The notes below the pieces were generated by a model that was not told the DNA's origin, made no database searches, and saw only the letters and a program-made list of their open reading frames with translations. From the NCBI RefSeq assembly GCF_028687955.1, contig NZ_JAQTZC010000010.1, positions 8,945 through 42,862 on the forward strand: a stretch of 33,918 nt of DNA, given 5' to 3'. Numbering within the stretch: the stretch's first letter is position 1; the number at the start of each line of letters is the position of its first letter. The DNA comes from Acidocella sp. GTDB taxonomy: Bacteria > Pseudomonadota > Alphaproteobacteria > Acetobacterales > Acetobacteraceae. The position numbers were made by a program, and so were the translations under genes. Shown in pieces: positions 17,063-25,806 of the stretch.

Positions 17063-18957
17063 CGGATGGCGTCCACGGGGAGCGGCGGGTGTGCATGTGC
17101 CGCATAAAATGCCAGCAGTGGCGCGGGGTTGAGGCCGGTGAGGCGGGCCATGAGGCGGATGGCGTGGACCCAGTTCTGTTCCAGCCGGATGTTAAGCCCG
17201 CGTTGCTCGGGGGCGGGCATGCGCATGAAGGCGGCGAGCTGGGCGGCATCGGGCGGGGGGTTGTTGGCGGGGGGGTGGAAAAGCTCGGAATCAGCGCCGG
17301 CGCCGGCGGGTAGCCAGCCGGCGCGTTGCAGCAGGGCGGCCACGGCGGCGCTGGCGGGGGCGGGGGTGTGGCCGGGGGCGAAATCGCCGGTGACCACCAC
17401 GGCCTGTACGCCGTATTGTGCGAGAAAGGCGGCGAGCATCGGCGGGTTGATGCGTGGCAGGGCGGCTTGGTATTTTTGCACGAACAGGGCGCGGTAGAGC
17501 GGCCAGCGGGCAAGTCGCGCGGGCGCGCCAGTGCCGAGATAGCCCTGGGCGGCCAGCGAGAAGCGCAGGCCCGCGGCGTATTGATAGCCCATTTCGACCT
17601 GACTTTCCGGCAGGATGAGGATGCGGCTGCCGGGCGGGATGGCGCCGTTGGTGAAGACGGCGGGGATGGGCAGGCGGGTCCAGTTGCGATCATATCCGCG
17701 GGCGGGGAGGATGAAGACCAGGCAGGCGGCCAGCAGCGCGTAGCGCGGCGGTTTGCGCCCCGGCGCGGCCAGCCAGCAGGCCAGCAGCAGTGCGATGGCC
17801 AGCCAGGCGTAGAGCATGAAGCGCGCGGGCAGCATGGATTTGAGGAAAGGCAGGACGGAGGCGGGCAGCCAGGGGGCGGTGCTGACCTCGGCCCCCAGGA
17901 CATGCACATACGGGCCCAAGGCGAGCAGGCAGGCGAGGGCGGCGAAGCCTGCCAGTACGCGCACGGCCGGGGCGGCGCGGTGCGTGCGCGCGATGTAGGC
18001 CAGCAGCAGGAGCAGGGGGAGGCTGTTGTAATTGCCGTCCTCGGCGGTGTTGCCGCCGAATTTGTTGGTGAGCGGGGCGAGCCAGTGGCCGCCCAGCCTG
18101 GTGATGGGGGTGGGCAGGATAAAGCCCAGCAGGTCTACCGAGAAATCAGCCGGGGAGGCGACGCTGTGGCTGCCGCCCGCGTAGCCGCGCAGCATTTGCC
18201 AGATGAGCGGCGAGAGGATGACAAGGCTTGCGCCAATGCCCAGGGATACGCCGGGCAACAGACGGGCCAGCGCGGCGCGCGCGGGTGGATGCAGCGCATA
18301 GAGCGTGGCGGCGGCGAGCGCGCCAAAGATGAGCAGGGTGGCGTAGAGCTCCTGGCTGACCCCGAATTCAAAGGCCAGGGCCAGCCCGAGCAGCAGCGCC
18401 AGCCGCCGGGTGCTCCAGCCATGTTTGGCAGCGGCGAGGCAGGCCCAGAGGCAGAAGGGGATGGCGAAGGTGAGGCTGAGGTTGAGGTGCCCGAGAAGAT
18501 GCCCCAGCATGAAATTGGAGAAGCCGAACACCAGCCCTGCGGTGAGGGATGCGGCGGTGTCCTCGCTCAGCTCATAGGCGGCGAGATAGGCGCCCCAGCC
18601 GGACAGGCCGGGGGCGGCCAGCATGAGGGTGTTGTAAACCGCCAGCGCCCCGAATTTGAGGGTGAAGGGGGCGGCCAGCAGGGCAAGGCCGATGACGCCC
18701 GCGCGCCAGGCGAGGTTTTCACCGAAGGGGGCGTTCACGTAGCTGGTGTGGAAGAGGGGCAGATGGTGCTGCGCGGCGAAAGGCCACCAGTTGAGGAACC
18801 AGATGAAGGATAAGGGGTCACCCCCGACGCCGAAATAGGTGGGCGGCGGGGCGCTGTGCGGCGGCGCGAAGAAGGCGTAGCCCAAGGCAAGCAGAAACAG
18901 CAGCGCGCCGATGTGAAACAAAAACGCGGCGGGTTTGCTGGCGGGCCGGAGGGGCAT
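17059..18957 (-). CDS. Multi-pass membrane protein, GT-C glycosyltransferase-like
   Basis: This 632-residue protein has about ten hydrophobic segments in its first 440 residues and a soluble C-terminal part. The N-terminal loop contains GGDPLSFIWFLNWWPFA followed by YVNAPFGENLAWR, an acidic and aromatic periplasmic loop typical of GT-C membrane transferases that use polyprenyl-phosphate sugars. A second loop GNTAEDGNYNSLP follows. The C-terminal segment from PPGSRILILPES onward looks soluble and periplasmic. Exact donor and acceptor cannot be told. I chose the ATG at 18957 because CAGGAAC lies just before it; a TTG at 18984 is the alternative. It overlaps the 56-residue gene downstream and is divergent from a second membrane protein. 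Confidence 0.72.
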   Translation of the reverse strand: MPLRPASKPAAFLFHIGALLFLLALGYAFFAPPHSAPPPTYFGVGGDPLSFIWFLNWWPFAAQHHLPLFHTSYVNAPFGENLAWRAGVIGLALLAAPFTLKFGALAVYNTLMLAAPGLSGWGAYLAAYELSEDTAASLTAGLVFGFSNFMLGHLLGHLNLSLTFAIPFCLWACLAAAKHGWSTRRLALLLGLALAFEFGVSQELYATLLIFGALAAATLYALHPPARAALARLLPGVSLGIGASLVILSPLIWQMLRGYAGGSHSVASPADFSVDLLGFILPTPITRLGGHWLAPLTNKFGGNTAEDGNYNSLPLLLLLAYIARTHRAAPAVRVLAGFAALACLLALGPYVHVLGAEVSTAPWLPASVLPFLKSMLPARFMLYAWLAIALLLACWLAAPGRKPPRYALLAACLVFILPARGYDRNWTRLPIPAVFTNGAIPPGSRILILPESQVEMGYQYAAGLRFSLAAQGYLGTGAPARLARWPLYRALFVQKYQAALPRINPPMLAAFLAQYGVQAVVVTGDFAPGHTPAPASAAVAALLQRAGWLPAGAGADSELFHPPANNPPPDAAQLAAFMRMPAPEQRGLNIRLEQNWVHAIRLMARLTGLNPAPLLAFYAAHAHPPLPVDAIR

Positions 18958-19103
18958 GAGTTGTTCCTGGCGCGGAACAGGCAATCCGTTCCGCTGGCGG
19001 GGAGATAGCCGGATACGGCCGGATTTGTAAGCCCATGCGGGGCGTTGCTTCTCAGTTTTGTGGAATTAAGTTACACGCGTGGCGGATGGCCGGAGGGGTG
19101 GAG

Positions 19104-20582
19104 ATGGGCGCGCAGGTGGACGGAAGAGTGCATGCAGGTGGCGCGGGGCTGGCGCCCTGGTGGCCGCGCGCGGTGCTGGCGCTGGCGGCGCTGGCGGTAT
19201 GCGGCGTGCTGGCCGGGGCGTATCTGCGCGGCGGCTCGCTGGATGAATATGCCACCATTTATTTCGCCAACCCGCATGTGCCGTGGCGCACCGCTTGGAC
19301 GCAGCTATGGCCGGGGGAGACCAATCCGCCGTTTTTTTATATCGTGGCGCGGTTCTGGGAGCTGGTGAGCGGCCCGGGGCTGTTCGCGCGGCGGCTGGTG
19401 AATTTGTTGCCGCTGGGCTTTGTGCTGGCCTGGTTCGGCTGCGCGGCAAGGCGCTACCCGGCGCAGCGCGGGTTTTTGCTGGGGCTGGCGCTGTTTGCGT
19501 GCAGCGGCAAGTTCCTGCTGCTGGATTTTACGCAATACCGTGATTATTTCTCGCAATATTGCGCCGAGCTGGTGTTTCTGGGCGCCGCCACGCTGGCCTA
19601 TGTGGCGCGCGCGCGCAGGGTGGACTGGTTTCAGCTCGCGGCGCTGCCGGTGCTGGTGATGTTTCATCAGGTTACCGCGCTTTATACCGCGGTGCTGCTG
19701 GCGGCAGTGCTGCTGGCGGAATGGCGGCGCGGCGCATATTTGCGGGCGGTGAGCCTGGTTTGCGTGGCCGGGGCGGCGGCGGTGCCGCTGCTGTGGTTCA
19801 CCTGGTTGCAGCAGCACCAGGCGCATAGCGTTTTGGGTGAGGTTTCGTGGATCACGGCGCGCGGACCGCTGAATGCGGTTTATACGATCTTGAGCCATTT
19901 GATGCCTGCGATCGGCGAGAATTATGCGGCGGTGCTGGTGGCTGGCGCGGTGCTGCTGCGGCTGGAGATGCGCGCGCCGGCGCTGCCCGTGGCATGGCTG
20001 TGGCTGGTGGCGGGGGCCACGGTGGCGGCAACGGGGGTGATTCTGGTTATCAACCATTTCGCGCCGTTGATTGTGGACCGGTATTTCAGTTTTTTCGCGG
20101 TTGAGGTGATGGTGCTGCTGGCGTTGCTGCTGGCGCCGGTGTTCGCCGCGCGGCCCCGGCTGGCGTTGCTGGTGGGCGCGAATGCGGCGGTATATGTGGT
20201 GTACAGCGTTTTGACCGTGCCGCTGGACCAGGGCTGGCGGCCCGACGCGGCGCTGGTGGCCCGGCTGGCCGGGCAGTGCCAGGGGACGCGGATTCATGCC
20301 GGGATGCGTCCGGATGTGCCGCCGGAGCGCATTGGCTTGGCCGAGGTGGCGGCGCGCGCGCACCTGGCCTTGCTGCCGCCGGGGCCCGATGCCCCTGGGC
20401 GCTGCCCGGTGATCTATTGGAGCGAATACGGCGTGCCGGATGCGGCGTTGATTGCGCGCGACGGCGGCGATGTGGCGCAGGCGGCCAATGCGGCGGCCGG
20501 GTTTGGGCTGGATGCGGATGAGCTTGCCCATGCCAGGGGGATTTTGGGCAAGACCGGGGTTATTGTGGTGGTGCGCCCTTAA
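19104..20582 (+). CDS. Multi-pass membrane protein, GT39/PMT-like glycosyltransferase candidate
   Basis: This 492-residue protein has roughly ten membrane segments. Its first periplasmic loop reads RGGSLDEYATIYFANPHVPW, then LWPGETNPPFFYIVARFW; the Asp-Glu pair and the downstream NPPFFY are typical of the PMT_2/ArnT-like GT-C fold, where an acidic residue acts in catalysis. The C-terminal ~100 residues are soluble and hold three cysteines. It probably moves a sugar from a lipid carrier to an envelope acceptor, but that is family inference. GGAGG at 19092-19096 supports the ATG at 19104; in-frame ATG at 19086 and an earlier start at 19035 are weaker. It is divergent from the other membrane protein, 146 bp apart. 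Confidence 0.72.
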   Translation: MGAQVDGRVHAGGAGLAPWWPRAVLALAALAVCGVLAGAYLRGGSLDEYATIYFANPHVPWRTAWTQLWPGETNPPFFYIVARFWELVSGPGLFARRLVNLLPLGFVLAWFGCAARRYPAQRGFLLGLALFACSGKFLLLDFTQYRDYFSQYCAELVFLGAATLAYVARARRVDWFQLAALPVLVMFHQVTALYTAVLLAAVLLAEWRRGAYLRAVSLVCVAGAAAVPLLWFTWLQQHQAHSVLGEVSWITARGPLNAVYTILSHLMPAIGENYAAVLVAGAVLLRLEMRAPALPVAWLWLVAGATVAATGVILVINHFAPLIVDRYFSFFAVEVMVLLALLLAPVFAARPRLALLVGANAAVYVVYSVLTVPLDQGWRPDAALVARLAGQCQGTRIHAGMRPDVPPERIGLAEVAARAHLALLPPGPDAPGRCPVIYWSEYGVPDAALIARDGGDVAQAANAAAGFGLDADELAHARGILGKTGVIVVVRP

Positions 20583-20588
20583 GGGGCG

Positions 20589-20627
20589 GCTGCCCGTACG
20601 GCCCCGGGAGGCGGACGGGCGGTGTTT
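20589..20627 (+). terminator. Probable Rho-independent terminator
   Basis: Arms GCCCGT (20592-20597) and ACGGGC (20615-20620), extended by wobble pairs outward, are followed by GGTGTTTTGC. It lies seven bases after the stop of the plus-strand membrane protein. The loop is long and GC-rich and the T tract is short, so strength is uncertain. Confidence 0.5.
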
Positions 20628-20644
20628 TGCTTAGCGCGCGATAG

Positions 20645-20746
20645 GTTTGGGTTGACGCAAGAGCCCCCCGAACGCGCTCTCTAACTCTTTGATAAGAGGC
20701 TGATTCACGCTTTCGGTTGCCACGCTGGCGCGCGTCAACCTCAAAC
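20645..20746. other. Structured spacer with long-range inverted repeat
   Basis: GTTTGGGTTGACGC (20645-20658) pairs with GCGTCAACCTCAAAC (20732-20746) with a single bulged base, enclosing a 73-nt interior. The interior holds further small stems: CTCTT/AAGAG around TGAT, and AGAGC/GCTCT. It lies between convergent genes (membrane protein and aspS). It might be a small RNA, a bidirectional terminator of unusual form, or a miniature element with inverted ends; no target-site duplication is clear. Confidence 0.4.
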
Positions 20747-20755
20747 GATCAGACT

Positions 20756-22549
20756 CTAGCTCTTCACCACTTTTGGCGGCAGGGCCAAAGCGATGGAGAG
20801 CTCCTTCAGCCGCGGGGCGGCGATGGTCGCGGGGGCACCCATCATCAAATCCTCGCCCTGCTGGTTGAGCGGGAAGGCGATGACTTCGCGGATGTTGGGC
20901 TCATCGGCCAGGAGCATGACGATGCGGTCAATCCCCGGCGCGGAGCCGCCATGCGGCGGGGCGCCGTAGCGGAAGGCATTGAGCATGCCGCCGAAGCGGG
21001 CTTCGACTTCTTCCGGTCCGTAACCTGCGATCTCGAAGGCTTTCAGCATGATGTCCGGCCGGTGGTTGCGAATGGCGCCGGAGGACAGCTCGATGCCGTT
21101 GCAGACGATGTCATACTGGAAGGCTTTGATGGTCAGCGGGTCCTGGTTCTGGAGCGCGTCCATCCCGCCCTGGGGCATGGAGAAGGGGTTGTGGGAGAAT
21201 ACGATTTGTTTGGCTTCTTCGTCATATTCGTACATCGGGAAATCGACGATCCAGCAGAATTTGAATTTGCCGGAATCGATGAGGCCGAGGTCGTGGCCCA
21301 GCTTGGTGCGCACGGTGCCCGCGAATTTGGCGGCGTCCAGCTCTTTGCCGGCGGCGAAGAAGACGGCGTCACCGGCTTTCAGGCCACTGGCGGCGCGGAT
21401 TTGCTCGGCGCGATCAGGCGAGAGGTTTTTGGCAATCGGCCCCTGCGGCCCGGCATCGGTGAAGGTGATGTACCCAAGCCCGCCAGCCCCCTCTGATCGT
21501 GCCCATTCGTTCAGCTTGTCAAAAAATGAGCGCGGGTTGGCGCCGGCGCCGGGGGCGGGAATGGCGCGCACGATGCCGCCGCCCTCGATGATTTTGGCAA
21601 ACAGGCCGAAGGAGGAACCGCGAAACGCCTCGGTGACATCGGAGATGATAATCGGGTTGCGCAGATCGGGCTTGTCGGAGCCGTATTTGAGCAGGGATTC
21701 ATCGTAGGGGATGCGTTTGACGTCATGGTCAATTTCGCGGCCATTGGCGAATTCAGAGAATACGCCAAGCAAAATCGGCTCGATGGTGTTGAACACGTCC
21801 TCCTGGGTGACGAAGCTCATTTCGAAGTCGAGTTGATAGAACTCGCCTGGGGAACGGTCGGCGCGGGAGGCCTCGTCGCGAAAGCAGGGGGCGATCTGGA
21901 AGTAACGGTCAAACCCGGCGACCATGAGCAACTGCTTGAACTGCTGCGGCGCCTGGGGCAGTGCGTAGAATTTGCCTGGATGGTTGCGCGAAGGCACCAG
22001 GAAGTCACGCGCGCCCTCAGGGGACGAGGCGCTGAGGATGGGGGTTTGGAACTCGGTGAAATCGGCCTCGATCATGCGGCGGCGGAAGGAGGCGATGACC
22101 CCGGCGCGCAGCATGATGTTCTTGTGCACCTGCTCGCGCCGCAGGTCGAGAAAGCGGTATTTGAGGCGCAGCTCGTCAGGGTAGCTCTCATGCCCGGCGA
22201 CCTGGAGGGGCAGGACATCGGCGGTGGATTGCACGAGCAGCGATTCCACCCGCAGCTCAATCTCCCCGGTGGGGAGTTTGGGGTTGGTGGTGCCTGGTGC
22301 GCGTTCCACGACCGTGCCGGTGAGGGTGATAACGGACTCAACGCGCAGCGACTCCGCCGCCGCGAAGGGCGCGGAGCCGGCCGCGAACACGCATTGGGTG
22401 AGGCCGAAATGGTCGCGAAGGTCAATGAACAACAACCCGCCGTGGTCGCGCTTGGCGTGGACCCAGCCGGAAATCCGGGCGGTTTGGCCGATATTGGCTG
22501 ACCGCAGGGCGGCGCAGTTGTGGGTGCGGTAGGGATGAGAGTGTTGCAT
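20756..22549 (-). CDS. aspS: Aspartyl-tRNA synthetase (predicted non-discriminating)
   Basis: This 597-residue class II synthetase has the OB-fold anticodon domain ([11 protein letters not shown]), motif 2 [21 protein letters not shown], an inserted GAD domain, and motif 3 [14 protein letters not shown] followed by REVIAFPLN. It charges tRNA-Asp. His36 in KRDHGG and the Gly of APGTTNP replace the Leu and Lys seen in E. coli AspRS; these changes mark non-discriminating enzymes that also charge tRNA-Asn for GatCAB transamidation. The ATG at 22549 has no strong ribosome site; an upstream in-frame TTG at 22585 is possible. It is divergent from rnd with 61 bp between starts. Confidence 0.96.
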   Translation of the reverse strand: MQHSHPYRTHNCAALRSANIGQTARISGWVHAKRDHGGLLFIDLRDHFGLTQCVFAAGSAPFAAAESLRVESVITLTGTVVERAPGTTNPKLPTGEIELRVESLLVQSTADVLPLQVAGHESYPDELRLKYRFLDLRREQVHKNIMLRAGVIASFRRRMIEADFTEFQTPILSASSPEGARDFLVPSRNHPGKFYALPQAPQQFKQLLMVAGFDRYFQIAPCFRDEASRADRSPGEFYQLDFEMSFVTQEDVFNTIEPILLGVFSEFANGREIDHDVKRIPYDESLLKYGSDKPDLRNPIIISDVTEAFRGSSFGLFAKIIEGGGIVRAIPAPGAGANPRSFFDKLNEWARSEGAGGLGYITFTDAGPQGPIAKNLSPDRAEQIRAASGLKAGDAVFFAAGKELDAAKFAGTVRTKLGHDLGLIDSGKFKFCWIVDFPMYEYDEEAKQIVFSHNPFSMPQGGMDALQNQDPLTIKAFQYDIVCNGIELSSGAIRNHRPDIMLKAFEIAGYGPEEVEARFGGMLNAFRYGAPPHGGSAPGIDRIVMLLADEPNIREVIAFPLNQQGEDLMMGAPATIAAPRLKELSIALALPPKVVKS

Positions 22550-22610
22550 GAGAGGCGAATGAAACCGGGGCCTCTTCCCTGTCAAGCCGGGGGGTGATTA
22601 AGGAGAGATT

Positions 22611-23792
22611 ATGAGTGACATCCAAACGGCCTTCATTACTACAACCGACGAGCTGGCCGCCCTGTGCGCGCGGCTGAGCACCGAGGAATTCGTGACCGTG
22701 GACACAGAGTTCATGCGCGAGCGAACGTATTATCCCGAGCTTTGCCTGGTGCAGCTGGCGGGAACCCACGATGTGGCGGTGGTGGACGCGCAGGCCAAGG
22801 GCATCGACCTGGCGCCGCTGGGCGTGCTGCTGGCCAAGCCGGATGTGGTGAAGGTGTTCCACGCCTGCCGCCAGGATGTGGAAATATTTCTGCTGATGTT
22901 CGATGCGGTGCCGCTGAACATCTTTGATACCCAGGTGGCGGCGATGGTGGCGGGATTTGGCGACCAGGTGGGCTATGATGCGCTGGTGCAGGCGCTCACC
23001 GGCGGGCATATCGATAAAGCCCACCGTTTCTCCGACTGGTCGGCCAGGCCGCTGACCAAGGCGCAGGTGGATTACGCCGCCGCCGATGTGACGCATTTGC
23101 GCACCGTGTATGAGCGGCTGATGGCGCGGCTGCGGGTGGATGGGCGGATGGATTGGGTGGGCCAGGAGATGGCGGCGCTGGCCGACCCTGACACCTACCG
23201 CGTGAACCCCGAGCGCGCATGGGAGCGGCTGAAGCTGCGCACGGGCAATAAGCGGCAGTTGGCGATGATCCAGGCGATTGCGGCCTGGCGCGAGCGTGAG
23301 GCGCAGCGGATTAACATTCCCCGCCAGCGGCTGGTGAAGGATGAGCAGATCCCAGAAATCGCCGCGCTGGCGCCCGAGACCGCGGAGGCGCTGGCCAAGG
23401 CGCGCGGGATTACCAGCGGCTTCGCGCAGGGCAAATCCGGGCAGTCGCTGCTGGCGGTCATCGCGGCGGCGAAGGCGCTGCCTGAGGGCGATCTGCCGCG
23501 CGCGGACAAGCCCCGCGATACGCCTCGGGCCTCGCCGGCGCTGGTGGCGCTGCTGAAGGTGCTGCTGAACGCGGTGGCCGAGCAGAACAATGTGGCGCCG
23601 CGGCTGGTGGCAAGCTCGGAGGATATCGAGACGCTGGCGCTGGGCGAAGCCGAGGGCAACGCGGCGCTGGAAGGCTGGCGCGGCGAGATGTTCGGGCGCG
23701 ATGCGCTGCGGCTGATCCGCGGCGAGATCGCGCTCTCCGCCCAGGGCAAGCGGGTGAAAATCGTCGAAGTGGCCGGGCGGGGTGATGCTTAG
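22611..23792 (+). CDS. rnd: Ribonuclease D
   Basis: This 393-residue 3'-5' exonuclease has the DEDD site: VDTEFMRERTYYP (DxE), HACRQDVEIF, and YAAADVTHL with the Tyr/Asp of Exo III. An HRDC-type helical domain follows (KRQLAMIQAIAAWREREAQ). RNase D trims tRNA and other stable RNA 3' ends in the cytoplasm. AAGGAGAG lies close before the ATG. Length is normal. The stop codon falls in TTAGCAGGCCGCTGAAAAACC, a sequence that resembles the ends of some insertion sequences, but the C-terminus looks intact. Confidence 0.95.
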   Translation: MSDIQTAFITTTDELAALCARLSTEEFVTVDTEFMRERTYYPELCLVQLAGTHDVAVVDAQAKGIDLAPLGVLLAKPDVVKVFHACRQDVEIFLLMFDAVPLNIFDTQVAAMVAGFGDQVGYDALVQALTGGHIDKAHRFSDWSARPLTKAQVDYAAADVTHLRTVYERLMARLRVDGRMDWVGQEMAALADPDTYRVNPERAWERLKLRTGNKRQLAMIQAIAAWREREAQRINIPRQRLVKDEQIPEIAALAPETAEALAKARGITSGFAQGKSGQSLLAVIAAAKALPEGDLPRADKPRDTPRASPALVALLKVLLNAVAEQNNVAPRLVASSEDIETLALGEAEGNAALEGWRGEMFGRDALRLIRGEIALSAQGKRVKIVEVAGRGDA

Positions 23793-24021
23793 CAGGCCGC
23801 TGAAAAACCTTTGATGGCGGGGCGACGGTGAACATCAGCCCGCCCAAGGATGACTGCGTTTCGCCGCGCCGCCGGATTATTCGAAAACGAGCTATGAAAA
23901 TCCAAATTCTCTCTAGGACGGCGCCAATGGCGAGGGTTTTTGTGACATTTTGAAGCCGGGCGGAAAAGAGGTTTCCGTTGTGCTAATGTCTGGCTGAGTT
24001 GTCAGCGTAAACGAGGGTGAT
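23793..24021. other. Intergenic spacer after rnd
   Basis: This 229-bp spacer holds no convincing ORF. It opens with AGCAGGCCGCTGAAAAACC, which resembles an insertion-sequence end. Near its 3' end is the ribosome site GAGGGTGAT of the next gene. I found no clear promoter hexamer pair. Confidence 0.35.
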
Positions 24022-24399
24022 ATGCGCTACGGTGTTCTGGCTTTTGTGGTTCTGGCAGGGTGCGCCACCGGCCCTAGCCTGCAAACCCGCATGGCGGCTT
24101 ATATTGGCGCGGATGAGCAGACGCTGGTGAGCCAGCTTGGCGTGCCCGATAAGCAGATTACGGTGAACGGGACAACCTATCTGGCCTATGAGCAGCGCCG
24201 GACGGTGAGCGTGCCGGGGGCGTATCTGGGCGGGATTTATGGGCCTTATGCCGGGCCGTGGTTTGGCGGCGGGTTTTATCCGCTGGTGTATGATTCGATG
24301 ATGCCGCCGCGGGTGCTGGTTTATGCCTGCGAGACGACCTTTTTATTGAAGGGCGGCAAGGTGGTGGACTTCACGCTGCGGGGGAATGATTGCGGGTGA
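24022..24399 (+). CDS. Small BamE/SmpA-like outer-membrane lipoprotein
   Basis: This 125-residue protein starts MRYGVLAFVVLAGC, a short signal with lipobox LAGC and lipidated Cys14. The middle (MAAYIGADEQTLVSQLG, then PDKQITVNGTTYLAYEQ) resembles the SmpA/BamE/OmlA fold, in which a short helix and strands read out a lipoprotein-membrane interaction. A Gly/Tyr/Pro-rich stretch (GIYGPYAGPWFGGGFYP) follows, then two conserved-looking Cys near the end (YACETTF and GNDCG) that could form a disulfide. GAGGGTGAT precedes the ATG. Role unknown; BamE itself supports outer-membrane protein assembly, but this is only fold resemblance. Confidence 0.7.
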   Translation: MRYGVLAFVVLAGCATGPSLQTRMAAYIGADEQTLVSQLGVPDKQITVNGTTYLAYEQRRTVSVPGAYLGGIYGPYAGPWFGGGFYPLVYDSMMPPRVLVYACETTFLLKGGKVVDFTLRGNDCG

Positions 24400-24424
24400 G
24401 GGCCCCACGTGGCCAGGCGGCGGT

Positions 24425-24456
24425 TTCGTTCACCTCGGCTTCCCAAGGTGAGCGAA
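24425..24456. terminator. Hairpin between convergent genes, possible bidirectional terminator
   Basis: TTCGTTCACCT (24425-24435) pairs with AGGTGAGCGAA (24446-24456) with one G-T wobble around a 10-nt loop. It lies in the 99-bp gap between the BamE-like lipoprotein gene and the cytochrome c gene, which converge. No T tract follows on either strand. Confidence 0.5.
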
Positions 24457-24498
24457 TGCCGTTTGCGGCAAATACGAAAGAGAGATTGCCGCGGGCTG

Positions 24499-24879
24499 TT
24501 AGGAGTGCAGCGTGTGCAGATAGGCGATGATGTCCTGCGCTTGGGCGGTGGTGATCCGGCCTTTCCAGGCGGGCATCGGCTGGTCTAGCCGTTCGTTGTC
24601 TTCATCGTGCGCGGTCAGGATCGCGCGCAGCAGCAGCTTGTTGCTGTGCCGGTAGGTCTTCTCCAGACCCGGCGCGCGCAGGTCGGCCGAGACGGAGCCG
24701 CTGCCGAATTTCACGCCGCCCGCGCCGCTGGCCAGATGGCATGAGGCGCAGTTGGCGGCATAGAGCTTGGCGCCCATGGCGGCATCGCCCTTGGTTTGCG
24801 CCATGGCAGGGCTGGCCAGGGCGGCGGCGAATAGCGCCGCCACGGATAGGGTAAAGCGGATTTTTTGTGACTTAAACAC
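24499..24879 (-). CDS. Periplasmic class I c-type cytochrome, monoheme
   Basis: This 126-residue protein has a Sec signal (cleavage likely after ASPAMA, residue 27), one heme-binding CASCH (Cys44, Cys47, His48) and a likely distal Met ligand at Met102 in QPMPAW. The C-terminal helix TTAQAQDIIAYLHTLHS is typical of small class I cytochromes c. It should carry electrons in the periplasm, but the partner is unknown; no oxidase or dehydrogenase lies next to it. It is 66 bp downstream of the 24946 lipoprotein gene on the same strand and ends at the hairpin noted above. Confidence 0.9.
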   Translation of the reverse strand: MFKSQKIRFTLSVAALFAAALASPAMAQTKGDAAMGAKLYAANCASCHLASGAGGVKFGSGSVSADLRAPGLEKTYRHSNKLLLRAILTAHDEDNERLDQPMPAWKGRITTAQAQDIIAYLHTLHS

Positions 24880-24945
24880 GCATTGCTCTGCTGAAAAGGA
24901 ACAAGGTTAGCACGGCTAATTGGGTAGTTTTATGACGATTTCGTG

Positions 24946-25806
24946 TTATTTTTTCAATATTGCGTTGGCAACCACCTGCTGGATGCCGGTGGCGGCTTCA
25001 GTTGCGGCGGCGGCGGCGACATCGCCCCAATAGGGGGTGATGTCCGTGAGGGCAAGCGGGTGCAACTGCGTGACCTGGCCGATCTTGCGGTGATTGGCGT
25101 CCTGCACGCTCCAGTCCAGCTCGACCATGACCTGGCCGTTCTGCCCAGGTGTTACCACAATGTTGCCGGTGACGGTGAAATCCGCCAGGGCTGGGTTGGT
25201 GACCACCACATCGTCCGGGCCGGGCAGGTCGCGCGCGAGGTTGAGCGGCAGAGAGTGGTTGCCATCGCCCGGCGCGCCGGTGACGGGGCCGATATAAATG
25301 CGGGGTGGCCGGTTTTCCAGCGATTGCGGGTTGCTGCCCTGGATGCGCGCGTTGATGGCGGTGAGCATTTTGGCGAGGGCTGGGGCATCGGCGGCGGCGG
25401 CGGCGTTGAGGGCGGCGGGGTCGCCTTGGGTCCACGCGGCGGCGGCGATGGGGGCGCCGTTCTGGCGGCCGTAGGTTTTGCCGTCAGGTCCGGTGATGGC
25501 ATAGGCGGGGATGATGTTCTCGCCGTTGCGGCTGGCCGAGGTGGTGAGCAGCCAGCCGCCCTTCATGGGGGCGCCCGCGATGCTCGGGATGTCATAATTC
25601 ACCAGCGCGGCGGCGAGGTCCTTGGCGTAAACGGGGGCGGATTTGGCATCCAGCAGCGCGGCGGCGGGCGGCGGCACCATGAGCACCGGCGCGGGCGGGA
25701 TGGACAGGCGCGCGCCCATCGGCCCGGGGTTGCCGTAAAACGGTTCGGGCAGGGTGCCGCAGGCGGCCAGCGCCAGGGGCAGGAGCAAGGCCAGCCGTTT
25801 TATCAT
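24946..25806 (-). CDS. Lipoprotein of unknown function
   Basis: This 286-residue protein has an N-terminal signal with lipobox LAAC (Cys16), followed by a Pro-rich linker (PPAPVLMVPPPAA). The rest contains mixed alpha/beta segments, including NRPPRIYIGPVTGAPGDGN and VMVELDWSVQDANHRKIGQVTQ, which look like beta-strand and helix pairs. I do not recognise a named family. The gene overlaps pgeF by ATGA (25803-25806) and is the next-to-last gene of the hldD-lgt-midA-pgeF run, which also supplies the lipid transferase Lgt that would lipidate it. An envelope role is likely by context only. Confidence 0.7.
   Translation of the reverse strand: MIKRLALLLPLALAACGTLPEPFYGNPGPMGARLSIPPAPVLMVPPPAAALLDAKSAPVYAKDLAAALVNYDIPSIAGAPMKGGWLLTTSASRNGENIIPAYAITGPDGKTYGRQNGAPIAAAAWTQGDPAALNAAAAADAPALAKMLTAINARIQGSNPQSLENRPPRIYIGPVTGAPGDGNHSLPLNLARDLPGPDDVVVTNPALADFTVTGNIVVTPGQNGQVMVELDWSVQDANHRKIGQVTQLHPLALTDITPYWGDVAAAAATEAATGIQQVVANAILKK

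Noticed and set aside
19305..20531. Long antisense ORF, 408 codons, opposite the membrane protein
   Set aside because: Composition is His/Arg/Gln-rich without domains, as expected from the complement of a GC-rich gene; the plus strand encodes clear membrane helices.
24401..24414. GGCCCCACGTGGCC as another copy of the 10421 palindrome
   Set aside because: Only the 8-bp CCACGTGG core is shared; arms differ and the symmetry breaks outside it.
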